Shown: positions 37,324-49,933 of the stretch, piece after piece
How positions within the stretch are numbered: position 1 is the stretch's first letter
Layout of the letters: each line of letters starts with the position of its first letter
Source: Acanthaster planci
Lineage: Eukaryota; Echinodermata; Asteroidea; Valvatida; Acanthasteridae
DNA: 64,000 nt
Assembly (NCBI RefSeq): GCF_001949145.1
Contig: NW_019091459.1
Span: 109,240 to 173,239, forward strand
Direction: 5' to 3'
Notes under the pieces: generated by a model
Databases searched by the model: none
Told to the model about the DNA's origin: nothing
The model's input: only the letters and a program-made list of their open reading frames with translations
Translations under genes and position numbers: made by a program

Positions 37324-39633
37324 TTTTTCCCAGAAAAGCTACGACCTCACCACGGTTCACCCGCATATACTACTACAGCATAGTACCAGTGGTACATTTT
37401 TGTTAAACCCTATTACCTGTAACAAGTCAGTCCTAAATCGATTAGTAAAAGTATCGATTATTAGACTGAAAAATTTGACCATATAAATCGTGCATTCATG
37501 GAGGAAAAGAATCGATTCTTATCTTAACATATATATGTACTCAATCATATTAATCGTTTACAGTACTCGCTTCCAAAATGTCTGGTTCCCTATACCATTT
37601 TCAAACAACAACAACACGTGAAATTACAAAGTAGGGCGCCCTCTCCTGGAAGGACATTGGAAAAAAGTGTTGGCGGCACAAGTGTTGGAGTTTGTATGGC
37701 GGCCTCGACGGCAAAATTTGCGATCGATTTATTTTATAAGGTTGAAAACATAAAGAAGAGGCTTGATTACGTGAACTTTTTTTGGTGGTGGTGGTTTTTA
37801 GGGGGGGTTTGTAACTTCCAAAAAGGTCGGTCGGAAATGTACATCCAACGGTAAACGTAAACATGACTTCATTTTCCTTTATACGGAAGGCTTGACCGTG
37901 AAGTTCATTTTTTTTGGTCACGTCTAAAGGCTTCGTGTAGGAAGGGTCCCGGGAGTGGAAACTCTGAGGACTGAGCTGAGCAATCATGTTGTTGAGAAGG
38001 CTGACTTATGGCTTTTAAAAATTGCTCTATTGGCATATGCAATATTAAAACAGTCCTCAGTCCTCCAACAGGTGAAGAATTCCAAGTCAGGACTGTTAGG
38101 GTTAGGCCTAACGGAGTGGCAATGATTTTCAAAATGACAATTTTTCGGAGGTGGTGATTTTCATCATCATTAGAGAAGATTTTCTTAGACTAACGATGGT
38201 AAAATAATTGAGCTGTAATATCTGTAATCAATGTATGTGGGCGTGCAAGATGAGAACAAATCGATGTCTGTATACTATGTATAGTGAAGCACGGATGCGT
38301 GTGGGATGTGGGTGGGTGGACGAAGGGTGTGGGAGGGCGTGTTCTCCGGGTTATATGGGGATAAATCAGACATTTTTTTGTGTTATCCTATTTAAGACGA
38401 TGTCTTCTGTCTCCTAAAAGGTTTTGGTACTTACAAATTAACTGAAAGACATGTGTTTGTCCCACAACTATGGGACAAGGATTTCGTCTTTTTTTTTCCA
38501 TCGTTATCTCCCTGTCCTGAAGAGAAACCTCCACAGGAGTATTATTCTTGCACATTTGTTGCGCGGCTCCCTGTCGTCGTCGTCTGTTGTCAAATGCAGC
38601 AAGGTAAGAGACGGAGAGAACCCCCCCCCCTGCTTTGTGTTGGTCATTGTTTCGCAGGAATCTGGGGAATTCCTTTCTTGGGGGGATGTGTTAAGTAACA
38701 ATAGTCTGAAATGTTTATAGGGATTGGACATGTTGGGGGGGGTACCCCTCGGTCTCATTTCTTACTGGGCATATCTGTGGTAGTTTCTTTTCAGCAGTAG
38801 TCTGCAGCCACAGACTCTGGAGGGGTGACCTCATCAAACATTGGGCAGTGCTGGGTAACGCAGCCATGCAACTTGAACAGTTGATGGAAAACCAATTCGT
38901 TTAATGTTGACCGCTTCGTTGAGTGTATTTAAAAATCATTGCATTTCGGCTTAATTCCTCTCGGAAGGTTATTTCCTGAGTGTTGCAGTGTTTTTTAATG
39001 GATGCACAAACTGAGCTCCCAGTCCTGGGTTTTACACCATGACTTTGATTGCCTAGTTGGTTTATCGATAGAAGTAGTGACGTGGACGCCAATTGAAAAC
39101 ACGAAATGTGCTAAAAATCGATCTTCAAAGTGCTCCGTACAGCTTTCACAGCAGTCTTAAAACCGGCGTTTTGTTTGGGTAAGGTTTTAGTCAATTATGT
39201 AACACATCGCTACCGGGACCGTTGATTAGTGACGAGGAAGTCTTAAAGGCGCCGTTCGTACGCAATTAAGGACTAGTCAAAATGAAATGCAATCTGCGAG
39301 TGTCTAAGTCGAACGGTGGGTGTCCCCGGCAAGACTTATTTCTCACTGAGGACGGAAACTCGTGTTGGTGACAAACTGTCTAATTTGGCTGCCCGGATCG
39401 ACTGTTAAGTTTCTAATTGATGAATAAGTGTTCTAGTAAAGACTGTGCGTGAATTCGTTTTATTTCGTTCCATGCAAAGGGTGTGTTTCTGCAGCTTTAA
39501 TCAAACCGCCACTGCTGACGAAGGCACTGTCTTCCTGCCTGAGCCAAGGATATTCATTCACGACACTATTATATAAAGCCTTCAACGATTAAGCTCAGCA
39601 ATAGCACATCACGGATGTTAATCTCCAGATGTC
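37324..39633. other. Intergenic region between NOMO (-) and the channel gene (+)
   Basis: This is the divergent interval that must hold the NOMO promoter. No TATA box is obvious. At 37,696-37,770 an ATGGCGGCC start gives 25 codons (MAASTAKFAIDLFYK...) ending at a GTGAAC donor-like site, which could be a first exon, but no continuation was found. The remainder has G- and T-homopolymers and no recognised family. Confidence 0.45.
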
Positions 39634-42600
39634 ATGGCGAAGCGACTACTCCTGCATTGTGTTCTTTCCATCACCCTCTTGGCGATCACGGGTAAAAAAA
39701 CTAAGATAAAACATTTTAAAACTGCGTTGGCCTATACATTTTTAATTAAATCAGTTACTGGAAAATTACTAAAACTAGATTTTCTTCTGAGAGTGAAGGT
39801 ATGGTTGTGACTTGTGATGCTAAAAATGCTCGCGCATTGGAAACACAGTGTATTTTGTGCTATTTCTTTTCCTTTTCAGTTGTCTTCAAAGACAGGGTTT
39901 AGGTATGCTGAATTATTACTTTATTATCATTTGCATTTCATGTGAAAATGTAAAATGAAATAAAAATCAGGTCACGTTTGGTTTGCATGCTGCCCGATGA
40001 TTAAAGTTTTCTTTAACAATTGCTGGCTATATGGGTCATCAAATTGAACTTTTTTGACAAACCCTCTTGACAATTCAAGCTTTGTTGCAGATTAGTATGT
40101 CACAGATTCATTTATTTTTCAATGGGAACTGTTTGAATTGGATATATCCAGATATTATAATCCAGTCGGCTAGTGCTGACAATGGTACCTGCTGTCAACT
40201 GGCGGAAGAGCGTCTTCGGCAAATGATAGTCACCGGTAACGGTAATTACAACATGATGGAACGGCCGGTAACTGCGTCCAACTACTCCGTTGTTGTCAAT
40301 GTGTCGCTCAACATGTATGCTTTGATGTCGCTGGTATGCATAACCTAACGTAATGTTTTTAACATGTCTCTTGTACTTGCCAGACATCTGCTGAACACAT
40401 TTCGATATAGTTGACCCACACAAGTTTGCACAGAGACATCAAATTCTTTTTTTTTTTGCTCAGTATTTACCCCTCACGATGAGGCTTATTAGTTGACCAA
40501 GAAGTGTTCAATTCGCTTATCTATTTTTGGTAAGGTGTTGTATTTATTGAAGGATTTTACATTAGCGCCGTCTGCGCATATGCGCATCGAAACCGAGGCT
40601 TTCTGTGTTGAACTTCATCGCGCGCGCCCGCGGAGTCGACACAGTCCTGTACATGCGGTATCCCGTTCGTAAGTGTGACACCACTTCAGTTTTAACCACG
40701 CCCACTGCACAAGATACACGACTATCGCAGGTACGTTAGTTCGTGGTAAATTGTCGTTTTTTTTTTCTTTTGATTTTACGTGTTGAGTCATCCTGAAACT
40801 CTTCCACAAAAAAATTGCAACCTGAGAAGTCTGAATTTAACACACATTTATGCATTTTGTGTCTTGACTCCTTACTTTCAATCGTCTGATCGTATTAAGA
40901 ATTGAAACTGACACAGCCTCGTTTTCAAACGCGGAAGTGCGCAGATCGACGCTAAAAGCGTTGTATTGAGATCTTTCTATAAGGATTGTTCTCGTAGTCT
41001 ACCTTTCCCATCCCAGAATACATGTTTTTAGGAGCCAGTCACAGGACTGTGCACTGGCCAGGGACGTGTTGATTCTCTGACAAGGCAGTGAAATCGATTA
41101 ACCGAAGGCTTAGCTAAGAATAAACCATCAATTTTTGATCTGTCTCATTGCAGGGTACTTAGTCAATATTCCCAGAACAGTTTAGTCATTCTTATTATCG
41201 ATCAAGGGGTCGTCACGTGGCCGGTTGGAGAGGTTGATAAGGCACCGGCTATCGGGCAGTGGCAGCCAGCATAACATTTGAAGAGGGGCATTCAGAAATG
41301 TGGCAATAATTATTTGTGGCAAAAAAATCCTTGGAAGTTTCTCATTTTTAGTGACTTTTCAGTGACTTTTTGTTGTATAGGCCTAAGTATAGGCCTGTCG
41401 GGTATGGGAATAAAATGTGTGCTTAGTGAACAGACCCTTTCAACGTTCTTCGTTACTGATTCATCGCTTTCTGTGCAACCCCACGCTTAGTAGGTCCCGT
41501 GAAGATTACTCAAGACTACTTGCAAAAGGGTCACACCCTTGGCAAGAACAATGTTGGGGGGGGGGCGAAGCACAAAGTCATTGGTAATTCATAAAATATT
41601 AAAACTTTAGGTGTTGGGTGACGTTATCAGTGTCCATTCTGCTGAGCTGGTTTTAAACTTGGCATGATTATTCGTTTTCATAAAAATGGCCCTTTAGAGT
41701 AAAAACATTTGAACAGGTTCAAATGACGTCAAGAACCGCGTGATCACCCGCTTACTACTTGAGTGGCCGCCATTGTTGTATGAAGGCTTGATTTTCACCA
41801 ACTTTATGTCACAAAAAAATGACAACGTTGGCGCTGCCTATGTAACCAGGAAGTTATCGGTTATTCAGTGAAAGTACTTCTGCTAACCGGGAAATACTCC
41901 CCCTGGAGTTAGTTTGCAGAACACACAAAGTTTTCTTTTTGTATATAGATATATTCTTTTTTTTTCTCCGAATCAAACTTTTAGGCTTCCCTTTCTGGCA
42001 ACTATAGGTTCACAAAATAATAATGTCTTCGCCTATAAAATTAATTCGTATCACGCCTTTTTGTTTTCTGTTTCAGGAGGAGAAAGTGCAGACTCTGACT
42101 GCTGCTTCTTGGCTAAAAATAGTAAGAATTGCTGCACGATTACAAATCAGAGTCAGGATTGTATTAAAAAAAAAAACACGAGCTGGAATCTTGACGCACT
42201 GTCTCACCAAGGTTTCTATCACTCGTGTGAGTGTGCTACACGTGGTGTTTAGGTGCTGTCACTTACGACCATCATAGTTGTGAGTCGTTCTTTCAACGCC
42301 AAATGACTCTTTAGCCTGAATTTGTTTGCGACGGTCTTCTAACGAAGTTACTTACTCGTTAAAGAAGTTATGAACCATCAAGGTTAATCTTCTTACTGTT
42401 CAAAGTGCTGCGCCTCGGGGAAGGAATTCTTACTGTCATAAAGTCACTAGTGGTTTTACCATAGGGATAGGACCTGTTACGGCGATATGGATAAGAAACT
42501 GGGTGAGTTTGTCTTGTAATAGAATGCAGGGGCATACAGTTTGGATTTGAAACTAAAAATGTGTACGAACTTTTAATTGCCAAGTTTTATATACCGTCCT

Positions 42601-45600
42601 TCGTTATATGGAGGTGCTCATGACTTGGCATTCAGCTACAAAACACACCTCCACTGTGCAAGCTGTGATGTAACTAAGTACAGGCATGCTGACAGGTCTC
42701 TCTATTTGCTTGTAATCTTTAAAACTGTGACGTAAACATCAGGGGGCTTCCTAGAATAATGAGCCCCGCTGTCTGCAAGCAAAATGTTCTCTCTTCATGT
42801 ATTCCAAACTACTCAGACACTGCTACTGGGTTTCCATTCAGGAATGGCAAGACTACCGAGCTCGCTGGGACCCAGAGGATTATGAGGACCAGACGTACTT
42901 GTCCCTTGGAGTAGGTGACATATGGATACCCAAAATTATTCTGACAAACCAGTGAGTGCCTGCTCCTTGTGGCTGTTAACCTTTCACCGACAGAAATTGT
43001 TACCCGATGGGTTTAACCCTAAAAGAGCAGGGTCATCGTAGCCCATGTACCAGTTGGGGAGCGGATTCCCTCTCTAAGAACTCGGTTGTGCCTCGTCTAT
43101 TTTTTTTTTAACTTGGCATACATGTACAAACAATCCTTATCATTACAAATCTGAAGATTGAACTCAGTCAGATGTGTGGTGTGAAATGTAAGGCTATATG
43201 CGTGCCAGTGCGCGTGCACGGATAAAGCACAGCAGTGGAAAAAAGTACAAAAGGCAGAACTTATATGCTTGCCCTGACGAAGGTCCCCAGTTACCGAAAT
43301 CTCGGCAATTACACAGTTCAGAACACTGACTATAGTATATTTTCTTTTTGGCTATATAATGGAGAAAGTACACAATTTTGGCAGACAGATAAAATGCTCG
43401 TCTGCAAGAAAACTGTATGTTCGAAAATGGTGTAAAAATTACCCCAAAGAGTTACTTTAAAAACTCCCGAGGGTCACTGTTGAACAAATGAGCTGTGGCG
43501 AAATCGGAAAAAATGACAAGGGATGGCGCCATTTTAGGGTTACAACATTAATCAATATAGCCTTCACTTTGTAAGGTTGATCAACAACACAAGAGTGTGT
43601 TGAAATACGTTGACCAATCACGATGCGCAAAATATGTCGACCAAATGCGCGTTTGGAAAGGGTCAACATATTTCGCGCGAAGTGATCGGCCATTGCGTTG
43701 CAAACATTTTGAATCATCCGTATTCTTGAATTAACTGTGTAAATTCGATCGGGGGTGTCTCCTGGTGGGAGTAGTTTGTTTGTTTGCTCTTTTGCTTGCA
43801 TTTCCATTGTTCTGACTGGAAATGTTAAGGTTGCTCCATTACTTTGGCGTGTGCACTTACTTTCTGGGAGAACATCCCCTCTGATCTTGCCTGAAAATAA
43901 TTGATTACAGGGCGAGCGACAAGATTGAAAAACCTGTACAAGGAAGTGTTTTTGGAATTCTGTTGAAATGGGACGGCACAGTCAGCCTAGAAGGTAAACA
44001 ATTTCGTTGTTTTGATTTTATTTAATAATTTGCCTCTACATCTGCCTTCAACAAAGCAGTTTGATTACCTGATTGGCACATTGGTCTTCTATCAATCTTC
44101 ACCATGGGCCTTATAGTCCAAGGTAAGCTGTACTGGTAACCCGTACGGTTGTTGGTTTTAATGCTACAGACATAATGGAAAGAGTGGAAAACATACCAAT
44201 AAAGAGAGTGTGTCCCTTAAAAATTCACCCAATAAGAGTGAAACTACTCTTAGTCGTTGGATCAGTTGCTATAAAAAGGGTTAAAACCACTCCAACGAGT
44301 GAAACTGACTGAAAACGAATTTCAAATTGTCTCGCGTAATCTTCTTGGAAATGTCATCGTCTTTCAGTGGATTTTACTTTTTTTGAGTGGTTTAGGTTCT
44401 GTTTTTTCCAGAGTGCTTTTATAAAGAAATCACTCATGTAGAGAAGTGTTTACCCTGGCAATTATACAGAGATACCCTTAAGTGTGACATGAGGTAAGGC
44501 TTCTTTTTCTGTTTTTACTCCTCTATCTGTCTATCCATGCAGGTCCATTCATCCACAAAACACACTGCGGGATGCAGCTAGCGAAGTTTCCTTTCGATCG
44601 GCAAACCTGTTTCTTGCTCTTTTCTACCCAAAACGTGCTTTACGGGGCGATTTCCCTCCACCCTGGCCCCGATAATATGCTTGACCCCCTCACGGCTACC
44701 AGCCAGTGGCGCCCACTGAATCTGAGCGGGAAGGCGTCAAACTACCACGCTGGATCAAGGGTGTACCCGTTGTTGACACTTGCACTTGACTTAAAGAGGC
44801 TGCCGCAATATTATCTGCTGAATATCGCCCTACCGTCATGCGTCCTGACCTTCATATCGCTTGGAGTGTTTTGGCTGACCCCTGAGAGTGGAGAAAGAGT
44901 AGGTCTAAGTAGCAGCAGCGCATGCTCAGAGAAATTATGCGCGTTCTAATCAAGTTCTAATTTATTTTCCGTTCTGCTATCTTTATTGATGGTTCATATG
45001 TATTTTGCGACAAAAGTGAAAAATGGCGGTCCGATGTTTGCGAAAGCAATTGTAAAATCAGACTGAAGTGTCACATGATGAAAAATTAAAGTTCCATCCA
45101 ACGCGTCTGAAAGATTTACTCCAGACTTATTCAGGTGATTTAGGGAGTTTTTCATTCAGAATTTATTCAGGAGTTATACAAGCAGAGAGGTTGATATTCT
45201 TGCAAATGAAAATAATTCAATCACTGACAAAGGGAATATTCCATTTTCGTTCCATTCAATGGACCATTCCATCTGTCAACTCATTCACCCATTCTTGCCA
45301 TTGCACTCTTTACAACAGCAGATATGTCTTTAGTTAGTCCATCATCCATTTAGCGCTCCTATAGACAAGCAGTTGATTTAATTGCCACGGCACAACCGTT
45401 CAGGAGGATGTAGGTCGGTTACCAATTGAATAATTATGTCTATATTTTTTCTTGATCAGATCTCTCTGGCTGTGTCCCTGTTGCTCGGCCAGGCTGTTTT
45501 CTGGCTCGTTGTTGTTGAGTCCTTACCACCCACTGGAGCCCAAGGTACTCCGCTCCTACTTGTCAGCGTGGAGACCAACTTCCTCGTGGGCGGCTTGGCG

Positions 45601-46294
45601 ATTCTCCTCAGCGTGGCCACGGTGAACGTCCAGCATCAGCCTGGTCCTCTGCGTTGCCGCCTCCTCCGGAAGCTGTTCCTGCACACCCTGCCCGTGCTTG
45701 TGTGCGCGCAGGGTGGCGGTCGGAGTTGCAAGGTGTCTTGCCAGCCGCAATCCGAGGACAAGCGGCAAACGTCGACATCTGACACGGTGGAAACAATCAA
45801 TCTCGGTAGAGAGGGTCAGGTCCTTGAGTCAGGCATCAAGAAAGGATTTTTCGTCCGGGTCGGGAGATTGGAGAAAGAGAAAGATCAGGATGACAGCGAG
45901 AACAACGGCAAACTCGACAGTACAAGCACGGTAAGTTATTTAATATTACCCCAATGCACTGTCTTGAGATTTATAACGTCTCTCTCTATTACCTGTTCAC
46001 ACTTGACAGTCCGTAATGAGACGGTTATGCAACGAACTATGACAGAGGCCTTTCAACTTCTTTCCCGATACTTGAAGATATATCGACACTTGCCTTCTTA
46101 ATCCAGGTATGGCTCAAAACTGTTATTGCCACATGGATGTACCACTCATTGAAAGGTTCTTGTCATCTTTTTGGCAGGGTTCGAACGACATGAGGACAGT
46201 TGCAGCTGTCCTTGATCGAATCTTCTTTCTAGTAGCGGTGGTGATTTTCATCTCCGGCAATGCCCCATTGGTCTCAGAAATGCTGAACGCGTAG
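39634..46294 (+). CDS. Nicotinic acetylcholine receptor-like Cys-loop channel subunit
   Basis: Pentameric ligand-gated ion channel subunit of the plasma membrane. Exons: 39,634-39,691; 40,152-40,333; 42,077-42,121; 42,842-42,951; 43,911-43,993; 44,543-44,898; 45,460-45,930; 46,178-46,294. They sum to 1,422 bases: 473 residues plus TAG, all in phase. Landmarks: signal peptide (1-19); loop D EWQDY (96-100); Cys-loop C168-x13-C182 with FPFD; M1 about 249-271; M2 about 279-300 beginning GERISL; M3 about 309-333; a cytoplasmic loop of about 110 residues; M4 about 446-466. M2 has Glu at -1', Leu at 9' and Glu at 20', the cation-selective nicotinic pattern. Loop C has no adjacent Cys pair, so it is a non-alpha type. 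Loop A Tyr is Thr130 and loop B Trp is Gln189, so the classical agonist cage is incomplete. The exon 2 acceptor (TATATCCAG) has a weak pyrimidine tract. Confidence 0.9.
40552..40975. mobile_element. Dispersed 420-base inverted-repeat element, copy 1
   Basis: It lies in the second intron of the channel gene. It matches 53,668-54,083 in the same orientation over nearly its whole length, from GGATTTTACATTAGCG to GCAGATCGACGCTAAAAG, with identical blocks such as TTGACTCCTTACTTTCAATC. The ends are imperfect inverted repeats: TTAGCGCCGTCTGCGCA (40,562-40,578) against TGCGCAGATCGACGCTAA (40,938-40,955). No open frame encodes a transposase. Inferred: a non-autonomous DNA transposon family. Confidence 0.75.
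43260..43310 (+). mobile_element. Penelope-like terminal motif with hammerhead-like core
   Basis: The sequence CCTGACGAAGGTCCCC...TTACCGAAATCTCGGC has CTGACGA, a short GGT/ACC stem and GAAA, the order of a hammerhead ribozyme core. Such CTGANGA...CGAAA[C/T] blocks are known from the terminal repeats of Penelope-like retroelements. Only the motif is visible; no reverse transcriptase surrounds it. It lies in an intron of the channel gene. Confidence 0.35.
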
Positions 46295-47921
46295 AGAGGA
46301 CCATGAGCATCTCAAGCAACGGCAACCAGGACCGAACTGAGAGTCGTGGGCGCTGACAGCAAAACATCATATTGTCTCTAAGTCGCCGTTCTATTCAACC
46401 ATGAAATGCATCTTGCTGCTTTTATTGAAATAGCCCTTGACTTACATGACCACATTACATGTACAGAGAATAGCTTAATCATCAAATATTAAATATTACC
46501 CTGACTGTCCATGTAATATGCCAAGAAATATGTTACCTCGAATAGCTACATTTTTGATGTTTGGAATATTGCCTAAATTCTATAAATGAAACTTAACTGC
46601 TTAATCAAAGATATTTTGATCGACATATAGTGTATATAAAATGCCCCATATTACTTGTGATGATCGTAGATCACTAATTATGGATGAAAGAAAGTTCCAT
46701 AAAATAACAGCGATAGTGGATGACAGTCAAGACTTTGTTCCTCTCGTTGTATTGACTGGATCTACCGAAGGACTCGCAATGGACTTAAACGCTGATTCAT
46801 TCATAAATTAGGCTATATTATTCATGTCATGAACCTGAGTGTCCAATTTACCTCATTTATCGTGTTGCCACTGTGATGGTATTCTCAGGGTATGCCTTTT
46901 AATTTGCCAAGTATGTCAAAACTCTGAATGAACAATGACCAATTTGTGTCATGCGCCTTGATCCACGCGCAAAAGCGCCACCTGGAGTCCTAGCTAGGCT
47001 TGCTACCCTTCGCTTATCATGCAAATGATATTTATTAAGCACCATAAAATATGTTTACTAATAGAGTGACCTAAGGGTTCAAAATGCACACTCAAGTGGA
47101 TTCTCTCGATTAATTTCAGTCAATATCTTTTTTCCTGACTATGAATACGGTTTTGCGGTACGTGTTGAAGGAGACTGACGCCATTTTGTAAGACTTGCCT
47201 CTGCGTGTTCTGCTGTATACCGGGGGGCTTCTCGCACACTGCTTATTGTGATCTTGTCTTCTAACAGAGGCACGCTTTCATGCAGAATTCACATTTCAAG
47301 CCGTAAAGTGAGTATGCCTGACATGTGTTGACTTTGCTTTGGAGCATTTGACAGCGCTGAAACACTCAAATGGTTATGATCTTTTCAACTTCATGTACTT
47401 GTACGACAATGAACTTGTAAGTAACCCTAAATGGAGGGCAGAAACAGCCTGGTTCACCTTCATACCTTGTTTGTTTTGGAGCATTTATTTCTTTTTAGAG
47501 TGCTTCCTTAAGCACAAGTTTACAAGAATTTGGTCAAGTCCAGAATGTCTCGCAATCATAAGTTTCATCATAGACAACAAATACAGTCCATTGTATTGTG
47601 CTGTGAATGAATATTGAACATCCTGCAAAGTCGTTTCACAAGTAGGCTATCAGCAGGAAGGCAGGTGGGAAAATCCTTCGAAAAAAAGTTGGAACAATAT
47701 TAAAAATAAAACAAGGAACACAAGGGCAAAGGTAGAATAAACTTACTACGGAAAGGCGAGTGACATATTGTGAATGCAAATCCTACATGTTATTATCAAC
47801 AGGGTCTAGAGGCCACAGGGATACACTACTTCCTAAAACGTTTACTTAGATACTTAATTAGACTTTCGACTCCCTTGTTTTATTCAATTAAGGAGCACAC
47901 CCTTGTCATCATTAAACACAG
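46295..47921. other. Intergenic region, no recognised gene
   Basis: This is the 3' flank of the channel gene and 5' flank of the B-box/NHL gene. An ATTAAA near 46,488 could be a polyadenylation signal. The open frames at 47,339-47,617 and 47,770-48,090 show no family resemblance; the second overlaps the real gene in another frame. Confidence 0.5.
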
Positions 47922-49933
47922 ATGGCATCCTTGGGAGACATTCGTGAAGGTGAAGCTTCGTCGTCTCCTGGGTACCAAGTACAGTGCCCAAAACACAATG
48001 AGATCACTCATTTTTATTGCGAGACTTGCCAAGAGTTACTTTGCCGAGAATGCGCAGCTAAAAATCACGGCGAGCAGCACCACCGCGTAATCGACGTCGC
48101 AGCAACCTCGCACGAGTACCAGTCTTTGACGAGGGATTCCATCCCAGCTCCGGAAACAGACATACAGGATCTCGCGGAGTCACTGGCGGCTACATCTCGA
48201 GCGAGAAGGGAGTTCGAAGCCGCAGTCACTGCGATCCGTGAGGAAGTGGAGGATACCGCTGCCATGGTCATGGAGGACGTCCATGCCGCAGCAAGTCGAG
48301 CGTTTTGCCAGATCAGAGCAGTGCAACAGATCCGACTCGAAGAATTTGATAGACGTATTAAAGCTAAAACTGAGGTGCTGAAACAAAAACAATCATCCCA
48401 CCTTGCAGAAAAAGATGGCCCGAACACTGCCAAAGAGACTGGTACTAACCATGCACACCTTACCGTGGTTAATAACAAAGAAGAAGGAGCAGTAGATCAG
48501 TTCAAGGTTGACCAGAGGCTTGCTTACCTCAGGTTCCGCAGGGGAAAGGTGCTTCCAAAATTCTTCTTGGGCACACTACGCTTGGAGGCGAAGTGGGAGC
48601 TGTGCTGTGAGTTTGGCAAGCAGGGGAAGGGTCCAGGGGAGTTCGATGGGGCGCATGCCATCACTTCCCCGCGGCCCGATGAGATTGCTGTTGCTGACTG
48701 GCACAACAAGCGTATCGTGATCTGCAAACTTGACGGTCGCAACATTAGCACCCTCCAGACGCCAGGAAGTAAGGCTCGTTTGTGAAAGATGTTAAAAATT
48801 CAACCGATTTACGTTTAATGCTATTTTACTTTTATTGGAACCAACACAAGGGTGCTATTTTGTTGACACATTGGAACTATCAGAACCACAAACGGTATTT
48901 AAAAGTTTGTAATTGTAAACTTGTTCAAGCATAGCTGTATAATAGTAGGCTTAGATTTTAACAAGAGACGCTCAACATCCTTACAAAACCAAATTCACGT
49001 CCACGTCAAATTAATCAGCAGCGCATTATACTACATAATTGGTGCAACAGGTGCTTTTTATGGATGCTAATTTAGCCAGAAAGGGGAATTTTGAGCAGCT
49101 CTGTGCATTTTTGAATGTCAAGGGTTGAAATGCATGTCCTGCGAACTCCGTGTCTATATATGGGTATAAAGCAAATCATATCTCGGGCTTTCATTGCTGA
49201 AATCTACGGAACACCTGTTGGCTTAGAGTATATAGGTGTGGTCAGTACATTTATAAAGGTCACTCTAACGTAAAAGCTTTCATAATTTGACGGCTCTATT
49301 TCAGACCCCAGGTGTGTTGCATCTGTAGCCGATCATCTAGTGGTCGTTGATACCACACCTGAGGTGAAGATGTACAACCCAGATGGTACGGTGGCCCACA
49401 CGCTCCTTAGTGTGCCACAGAGCGAGGCTGGCAAGACAGACGTGGACCTCCGAGCAGTCATAGCAACGGGAGAAGGTACGTTCCTCGTGAGTGACGCTAA
49501 GAGGAACTTACTGACCGAGCACAGAGTTGACGACAGCTCAGTGATACGTACTCTGCCGGTGAGTGTGCGACCCAGCTACCTGGCCACGGACGCCGGCGGA
49601 ACACTCGTCGTCAGCGGTGGGGTTCAGACCGTGCACGTCGTCCGAGGCTACTCTGCCAAGGAAACAACTACATGTACCACCATCATTCGACCGTCTATCG
49701 AAGGCTGGTCGGTCAGACACAGTAACGGCGTTTGCTGCGATCACAACGACATCTATATTGCGGTAGACAGTGGGGAGGGTACAGGGCACATTCACCGCTA
49801 CAGATCAAACGGAGAATTTCTGGATTGCGCCGTGCAGGGTTTGCGCAACCCGTACGGGATAGCCTTCATAGCAGATGGAAAATGTCTGGCAGTTGCCGAC
49901 TGCTACTCAGTGAAGTTGTTCCATAGGTTGTGA
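47922..49933 (+). CDS. B-box zinc finger / coiled-coil / NHL-repeat protein (TRIM-NHL-like without RING)
   Basis: Exons 47,922-48,768 and 49,305-49,933 join in phase to 491 residues plus TGA. A B-box 2 type zinc finger occupies about residues 22-54 (C22, H25, C33, C36, C41, C44, H49, H53). A helical, probably coiled-coil stretch follows at about 75-165, then a charged linker, then an NHL beta-propeller from about 226 to the end, opening with KWELCCEFGKQGKGPGEF and ADWHNKRIVI. RING and filamin domains are absent, although TRIM2/3/71 relatives have them. So E3 ligase activity is not expected from this chain alone. The ATG follows an AT-rich leader; an AATAAA at 50,169-50,174 is a likely polyadenylation signal. 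Confidence 0.88.

Noticed and set aside
38451-38610. Possible GRAM-domain-like exon (FFPSLSPCPEEKPPQEYYSC) before a GTAAGAG donor
   Set aside because: Resemblance is limited to a few residues, the frame then diverges, and no neighbouring exon could be chained to it.
40091-40151. Alternative exon 2 start for the channel after TTGTTGCAG at 40,090
   Set aside because: Joined to exon 1 in phase it reads straight into a TAG; the acceptor at 40,151 gives a continuous frame.
43457-43807. 116-codon - strand frame within the channel gene's intron
   Set aside because: No recognised family; it lies in an intron beside repeat-like sequence and shows no splice support.
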